Notes under the pieces: generated by a model
What the model saw: only the letters and a program-made list of their open reading frames with translations
The model's database searches: none
Told to the model about the DNA's origin: nothing
Made by a program: the position numbers and the translations under genes
Part shown: piece by piece, positions 6,117 through 8,813 of the stretch
How positions within the stretch are numbered: the stretch's first letter is position 1
Layout: every line of letters starts with the position of its first letter
Assembly (NCBI GenBank): GCA_020024635.1
Contig: JAHHTL010000056.1
Span: 1 to 8,813 of the forward strand
DNA: 8,813 nt
DNA from: Ruminococcus sp.
GTDB lineage: Bacteria; Bacillota; Clostridia; Lachnospirales; Lachnospiraceae
Direction of reading: 5' to 3'

Positions 6117-6968
6117 CTAGATATCTCTCTTTCTAAAAACCATCTCTCCGATGAAAAGTGTTACAACCCAAAATGCGATTGCCACGAAACAAGTTGTTCT
6201 AACTTCTTCTACTGTAATCTCCATTGGGAGGAATGCTATTTTCCCACTAATGGTATAATCAATTACATGAAAAGCTTTTACGCCCAATCTTCCAATCATG
6301 TTATCTATAGCTGAATAAACTATTGTAAGTACATTCATACAAATACATACAACCAATAACATGCTAATTACATTGTTTCGTAGCACAATGGTAATGCACA
6401 TGGCAATCAGTGCATAGGCAAAATGAAGGAGGATTTGCATCCCTCCATATGTAAGAAACGCTTTCCATGGTCCCCACACAAAGGAATCAAATAAAATTGC
6501 ATTACTAACTGCCTGAACCCCTGCGAAAAACAAAATCATAAGTCCAACATAAATAAATAAAGACACTGCTTTTGCTAAAACAAGATACCCTCGGTTTTTC
6601 ACTTGCCCGGCTATATTTTTAATATATCCACTGGTCATGTCTGCGGAGGAGTACAGCACGGTAAAAATGACGATAAAAAGTGCAATAAACTTTCCCTTTA
6701 GATTTGCATAAAACAGATCAAACACAGATATCTCTGCTCCAGGCTCTGTAGGTACTGTAACAACCATGCCTATATTGATACTCTCTTCTCCTTGTTGTTC
6801 CATCGCGTATTCATACTGTTCTTGCTTTTCTTCCATTGTAAAACTTTTCATTTCAACAGCTGCAAGATGGGTGGTAAAGACAATTGCCGCTGTCAGAACC
6901 AATCCTATCACATAAAAGCTTTTGGTTCGGAACATGCGATACAGTTCCATTCGAATCATATTAAGCAT
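6117..6968 (-). CDS. ABC-2 type permease, antimicrobial-peptide transporter subunit
   Basis: A 283-aa membrane protein with about six hydrophobic segments (roughly residues 17-37, 90-110, 133-157, 168-193, 198-219 and 252-275) and an extracellular loop of about 50 residues after the first, rich in Glu and Gln. The N-terminus (E-L-Y-R-M-F-R-T-K), the K-N-I-A-G-Q-V-K-N-R-G-Y segment before the third helix, and the terminal F-R-K-R-D-I are typical of BcrB/LanE-like ABC-2 permeases. It should pair with the ATPase upstream to move a peptide antibiotic or related substrate away from or out of the membrane. I chose the ATG at 6968, with AGGAGG at 6982-6977 and 8-nt spacing, over a GTG at 6977 that overlaps that ribosome binding site. 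The gene overlaps the ATPase by 8 bp and abuts the kinase ATG. Substrate unknown. Confidence 0.9.
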   Translation of the reverse strand: MLNMIRMELYRMFRTKSFYVIGLVLTAAIVFTTHLAAVEMKSFTMEEKQEQYEYAMEQQGEESINIGMVVTVPTEPGAEISVFDLFYANLKGKFIALFIVIFTVLYSSADMTSGYIKNIAGQVKNRGYLVLAKAVSLFIYVGLMILFFAGVQAVSNAILFDSFVWGPWKAFLTYGGMQILLHFAYALIAMCITIVLRNNVISMLLVVCICMNVLTIVYSAIDNMIGRLGVKAFHVIDYTISGKIAFLPMEITVEEVRTTCFVAIAFWVVTLFIGEMVFRKRDI

Positions 6969-7878
6969 GATTAGCACCTCCTGTTAGATTCAAGAAATAA
7001 TTCTCCAGTTCTTCACTGTTAATTCCGATTCCTTTTATCAATATTCCCGCCTTCGAAAGTTCCATATTCACTTGAGCACTTTCATTTAAACGCTCATAAA
7101 CACAAATTGTGTGTTTATCTATTACCTCATAATTTTTAAATCCAAGTCGATCTAAAACAGGCAATGCTTCATTTGGTGAATCTAGCTTAATCTCTATTCG
7201 CTCGCTACAACGCAACATCAATTCCTCACGGGTAAGTTCTTGTAACAAACTTCCTTCGTGAATGATGCCGTAATGAGTTGCAATTTTAGACAACTCTTCC
7301 AAAATATGGCTGGAAACCATAATGGTCATATTCTGTTCTTCTTTCAACCTCACAATCATTTTACGAATTTCTGCAATTCCCTGCGGGTCCAGTCCATTGA
7401 TGGGTTCATCTAGAATCAAAAGATCTGGTTCTCCAACAAGAGCAAGTCCAATCCCAAGCCTTTGTTTCATTCCAAGAGAAAACTGCTTTGTTTTCTTTTT
7501 TCCAACCTCTGCAAGCCCTACTGTTTCTAATATTTTCTCAATGTATGTTCGATCATCGATTCCAAAAAGCTTACACTTAATGGCGAGATTCTCATAGGCT
7601 GACATGTTTCCATATAGCCCCGGCGTCTCAATTAAACAACTAACTCTGGAACGTACATTCTTTAATTCTTCATTCTTATACCCGAACAATTCAATGTCTC
7701 CAGAAGTTGGTTTGGAAAGACCACTGATCATTTTTAAAAAAGTCGTTTTCCCTGCACCATTTCTACCTATAAATCCATATATTGCTCCTTTTTTCACATG
7801 TAAAGTGACATCATTTACTGCTTTATACTTTCCAAACTGCTTGGTTAAATGATGGGTAGTTAACAAATATTCTGCCAT
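6961..7878 (-). CDS. ABC transporter ATPase, bacitracin/lantibiotic-resistance type (BcrA/LanF-like)
   Basis: A 305-aa ATP-binding subunit. Walker A is G-R-N-G-A-G-K-T (38-45), the signature is F-S-L-G-M-K-Q (133-139), Walker B is L-L-I-L-D-E-P (153-159), the D-loop is N-G-L-D-P, and the switch His191 lies in V-S-S-H-I-L. Where most ABC ATPases have a Q-loop Gln there is Glu84 (L-I-E-T-P-G), the E-loop described for lantibiotic-immunity LanF proteins. The C-terminal 90 residues are the variable accessory region of the family. It should energise the permease at 6117-6968 for expulsion of membrane-active peptides. The start has AAGGAG nine bases upstream. The promoter region at 7908-7941 lies just before it, so the transporter and kinase can be expressed apart from the regulator gene. 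Confidence 0.93.
   Translation of the reverse strand: MAEYLLTTHHLTKQFGKYKAVNDVTLHVKKGAIYGFIGRNGAGKTTFLKMISGLSKPTSGDIELFGYKNEELKNVRSRVSCLIETPGLYGNMSAYENLAIKCKLFGIDDRTYIEKILETVGLAEVGKKKTKQFSLGMKQRLGIGLALVGEPDLLILDEPINGLDPQGIAEIRKMIVRLKEEQNMTIMVSSHILEELSKIATHYGIIHEGSLLQELTREELMLRCSERIEIKLDSPNEALPVLDRLGFKNYEVIDKHTICVYERLNESAQVNMELSKAGILIKGIGINSEELENYFLNLTGGANHA
6977..6982 (-). promoter_or_regulatory. Ribosome binding site that fixes the permease start
   Basis: AGGAGG on the minus strand lies inside the last codons of the ATPase gene, 8 nt before the ATG at 6968. It overlaps the in-frame GTG at 6977, so that longer start cannot be the one it serves. Confidence 0.8.
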
Positions 7879-7907
7879 ACTTTCCTTCTCCTTTTTTTGT
7901 TTCTTAC

Positions 7908-7924
7908 TTTATTCTACGAATAAA
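7908..7924. promoter_or_regulatory. 17-bp perfect palindrome, candidate operator
   Basis: The minus strand reads TTTATTC-GTA-GAATAAA, two 7-bp arms around a 3-bp centre. It covers the -10 hexamer proposed for the transporter genes. A 10-bp direct repeat, CGAAGAATTA (7938-7929) and CGTAGAATAA (7918-7909), overlaps it with 20-bp spacing, about two helical turns and 8 of 10 bases identical. OmpR-family regulators usually bind direct repeats, so the adjacent response regulator is the likely but unproven ligand; the palindrome could instead serve a dimeric repressor. Confidence 0.5.
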
Positions 7925-7941
7925 CTCCTAATTCTTCGCAA
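7911..7941 (-). promoter_or_regulatory. Probable promoter of the ABC transporter-kinase genes
   Basis: The -10 TAGAAT (7916-7911) differs from consensus at one base. The best -35 is TTGCGA (7941-7936) at a 19-bp spacing, which is poor. A good -10 with a weak, badly spaced -35 is the usual form of an activator-dependent promoter, and the direct repeat covers the -35 region. It lies in the 88-bp gap after the response regulator, in which I see no terminator hairpin. Confidence 0.45.
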
Positions 7942-7966
7942 ATAAAAAGTTAAAAAAGAGTAAAGA

Positions 7967-8650
7967 TTATGGATGTAACCTATATCCTATTCCCCACACC
8001 GTTTCTATGTATTCTTTTTTTGATATGGCTTTTAATTTCTTTCGAATATGACTAATATGAACATCCAACGTTTTTGTCTCTCCCATGTAAGGCTCATTCC
8101 AAGCATACTCAAAAATTTCTTCCTTACTAAATACCTTCTTCGGGTGTTTTAACAATAATTCTAAGATGGAAAATTCTTGTCTTGTAATATGTGGAAGTTC
8201 TCTTCCTTCTACTATGATTCTAAAGTGTTCTTTTTCTAAACGTATTTCTTGATACTGCAATACTTTTTGTTGAATTTCACCCACACTTTCTTCCATCCGT
8301 CGAATCTGTACTTCAATACGAGCAATCACTTCTTTAATATCAAAAGGTTTGGTTACATAATCATCTGCTCCACTGCGAAGAAATTCCACCTTATCATCAA
8401 TCGTATCCTTTGCAGTCAAGACAATGATTGGAGTTCTACCTTTTTGTCGTATTTCTTTTAGCACCACTTCTCCCGGGATTCCTGGAAGCATCAAATCCAA
8501 TAGCACAATGGAATAACTATTTCTCTCTAACAGTAACTTTGCCTCTGTACCTGAAAACGCCGGTGTGCATACATATCCCTCTTTTTCCAAGGCTTCTTTT
8601 AACAATCCATTGATATTGATATCATCTTCCACTACTAAAATTGTATGCAT
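7967..8650 (-). CDS. OmpR/PhoB-family response regulator
   Basis: A 227-aa two-domain DNA-binding regulator. The receiver domain (1-115) has the acidic pair Asp9-Asp10, the phospho-acceptor Asp52 (L-L-D-L-M-L-P-G), Thr79 (V-L-T-A) and Lys101 (V-T-K-P-F). The winged-helix output domain (about 130-227) has T-R-Q-E-F, a recognition-helix region T-K-T-L-D-V-H-I-S-H-I-R-K-K-L, and the closing W-G-I-G-Y-R-L. The length is standard. The ribosome binding site AAAGGAG lies 9 nt before the ATG. It should be phosphorylated by the kinase at 5211-6116 and activate the transporter promoter just downstream. Upstream there is only a weak promoter candidate: TTAGCA (8701-8696), a 16-bp spacer, and GATAAC (8679-8674). 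Constitutive low expression or read-through from the gene at the right edge is also possible. Confidence 0.94.
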   Translation of the reverse strand: MHTILVVEDDININGLLKEALEKEGYVCTPAFSGTEAKLLLERNSYSIVLLDLMLPGIPGEVVLKEIRQKGRTPIIVLTAKDTIDDKVEFLRSGADDYVTKPFDIKEVIARIEVQIRRMEESVGEIQQKVLQYQEIRLEKEHFRIIVEGRELPHITRQEFSILELLLKHPKKVFSKEEIFEYAWNEPYMGETKTLDVHISHIRKKLKAISKKEYIETVWGIGYRLHP

Positions 8651-8697
8651 CTTCTCGCTCCTTTGTATACTTAGTTATCGGAGATACTTTGATCTTG

Positions 8698-8813
8698 CTA
8701 ATTTTTTTTCTTAACTTTAAATCTTTGATATTCATCGTAACTCCATATCGGAATATGATGTTTTTCCAAGCTCTTAAGAAACCTACTAAACTCCATATTG
8801 TCATCAAAAGTGA
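8698..8813 (-). CDS. C-terminal end of an unrecognised protein (partial)
   Basis: An open frame enters at the right edge and ends at TAG (8700-8698). Its 37 codons include F-S-R-F-L-K-S-L-E-K, then I-P-I-W-S-Y-D-E-Y-Q-R-F and a lysine-rich tail. The amphipathic, balanced composition looks like a real protein end, and it stops 47 bp before the response regulator, leaving room for that gene's ribosome binding site. The W-S-Y-D-E-Y-Q-R-F segment faintly recalls the inter-domain stretch of tyrosine recombinases, but that is not enough for a call. I do not recognise the family. Confidence 0.45.
   Translation of the reverse strand, partial: TFDDNMEFSRFLKSLEKHHIPIWSYDEYQRFKVKKKN

Noticed and set aside
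6969..6977. GTG start at 6977 for the permease
   Set aside because: The GTG overlaps the AGGAGG that correctly serves the ATG at 6968.
8622..8807. A 61-codon minus-strand ORF overlapping the response regulator start
   Set aside because: It overlaps the regulator by 29 bp in another frame, has no ribosome binding site, and competes with the more protein-like frame ending at 8698.
1..8813. CRISPR array, tRNA/rRNA, insertion sequence or attachment site
   Set aside because: No regularly spaced repeats, cloverleaf, transposase or terminal repeats were seen on either strand.

Overview
The window is AT-rich DNA with short intergenic gaps. Every supported gene lies on the minus strand, so transcription runs from high to low coordinates. 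The gene families (class B sortase, isopeptide pilins, a lantibiotic-type ABC transporter with its own two-component system, a DUF4430 lipoprotein) and the strong purine-rich ribosome binding sites point to a low-GC Gram-positive bacterium. A gut-type clostridium such as a member of Lachnospiraceae is most likely, but that is inference from gene content and not from a marker gene.

Reading in the direction of transcription, the right edge (8698-8813) carries the last 37 codons of an unrecognised protein. Next is a compact module, 8650 to 5211: an OmpR-family response regulator, an ABC ATPase, an ABC-2 permease and a sensor histidine kinase. The ATPase has a Glu in place of the Q-loop Gln, as in lantibiotic-immunity transporters. 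The kinase has one membrane helix, no extracellular sensor and no recognisable G1 box. This looks like an antimicrobial-peptide detoxification/sensing module. A 17-bp perfect palindrome lies over the -10 region before the ATPase, and a 10-bp direct repeat spans the -35 to -10 region; together they are a candidate operator. An 11-bp perfect hairpin lies inside the start of the kinase gene.

After 184 bp without a gene comes a sortase-assembled pilus operon, 5026 to 611: a 692-aa thioester-domain tip adhesin, a signal-peptidase-like protein, a 349-aa two-domain isopeptide shaft pilin, and a class B sortase. Order and content match the streptococcal FCT pilus locus (Cpa - SipA - FctA - SrtC of group A Streptococcus) through the sortase, but the base pilin that follows there (FctB) is missing here. 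The inferred machine works like this: adhesin and pilin are exported, the SipA-like protein assists assembly, the class B sortase joins pilin subunits through their C-terminal TG signals, and the adhesin caps the fibre and may bind a host target covalently through a Cys68-Gln253 thioester.

The left end holds a separately promoted DUF4430 lipoprotein and possibly the first codons of another gene at the window edge. Most interesting for follow-up are the non-canonical pilin sorting signal (IAITG), the Lys-to-Arg change in the signal peptidase dyad, the missing base pilin, the cysteine-rich adhesin, and the hairpin and palindrome in the sensory module.
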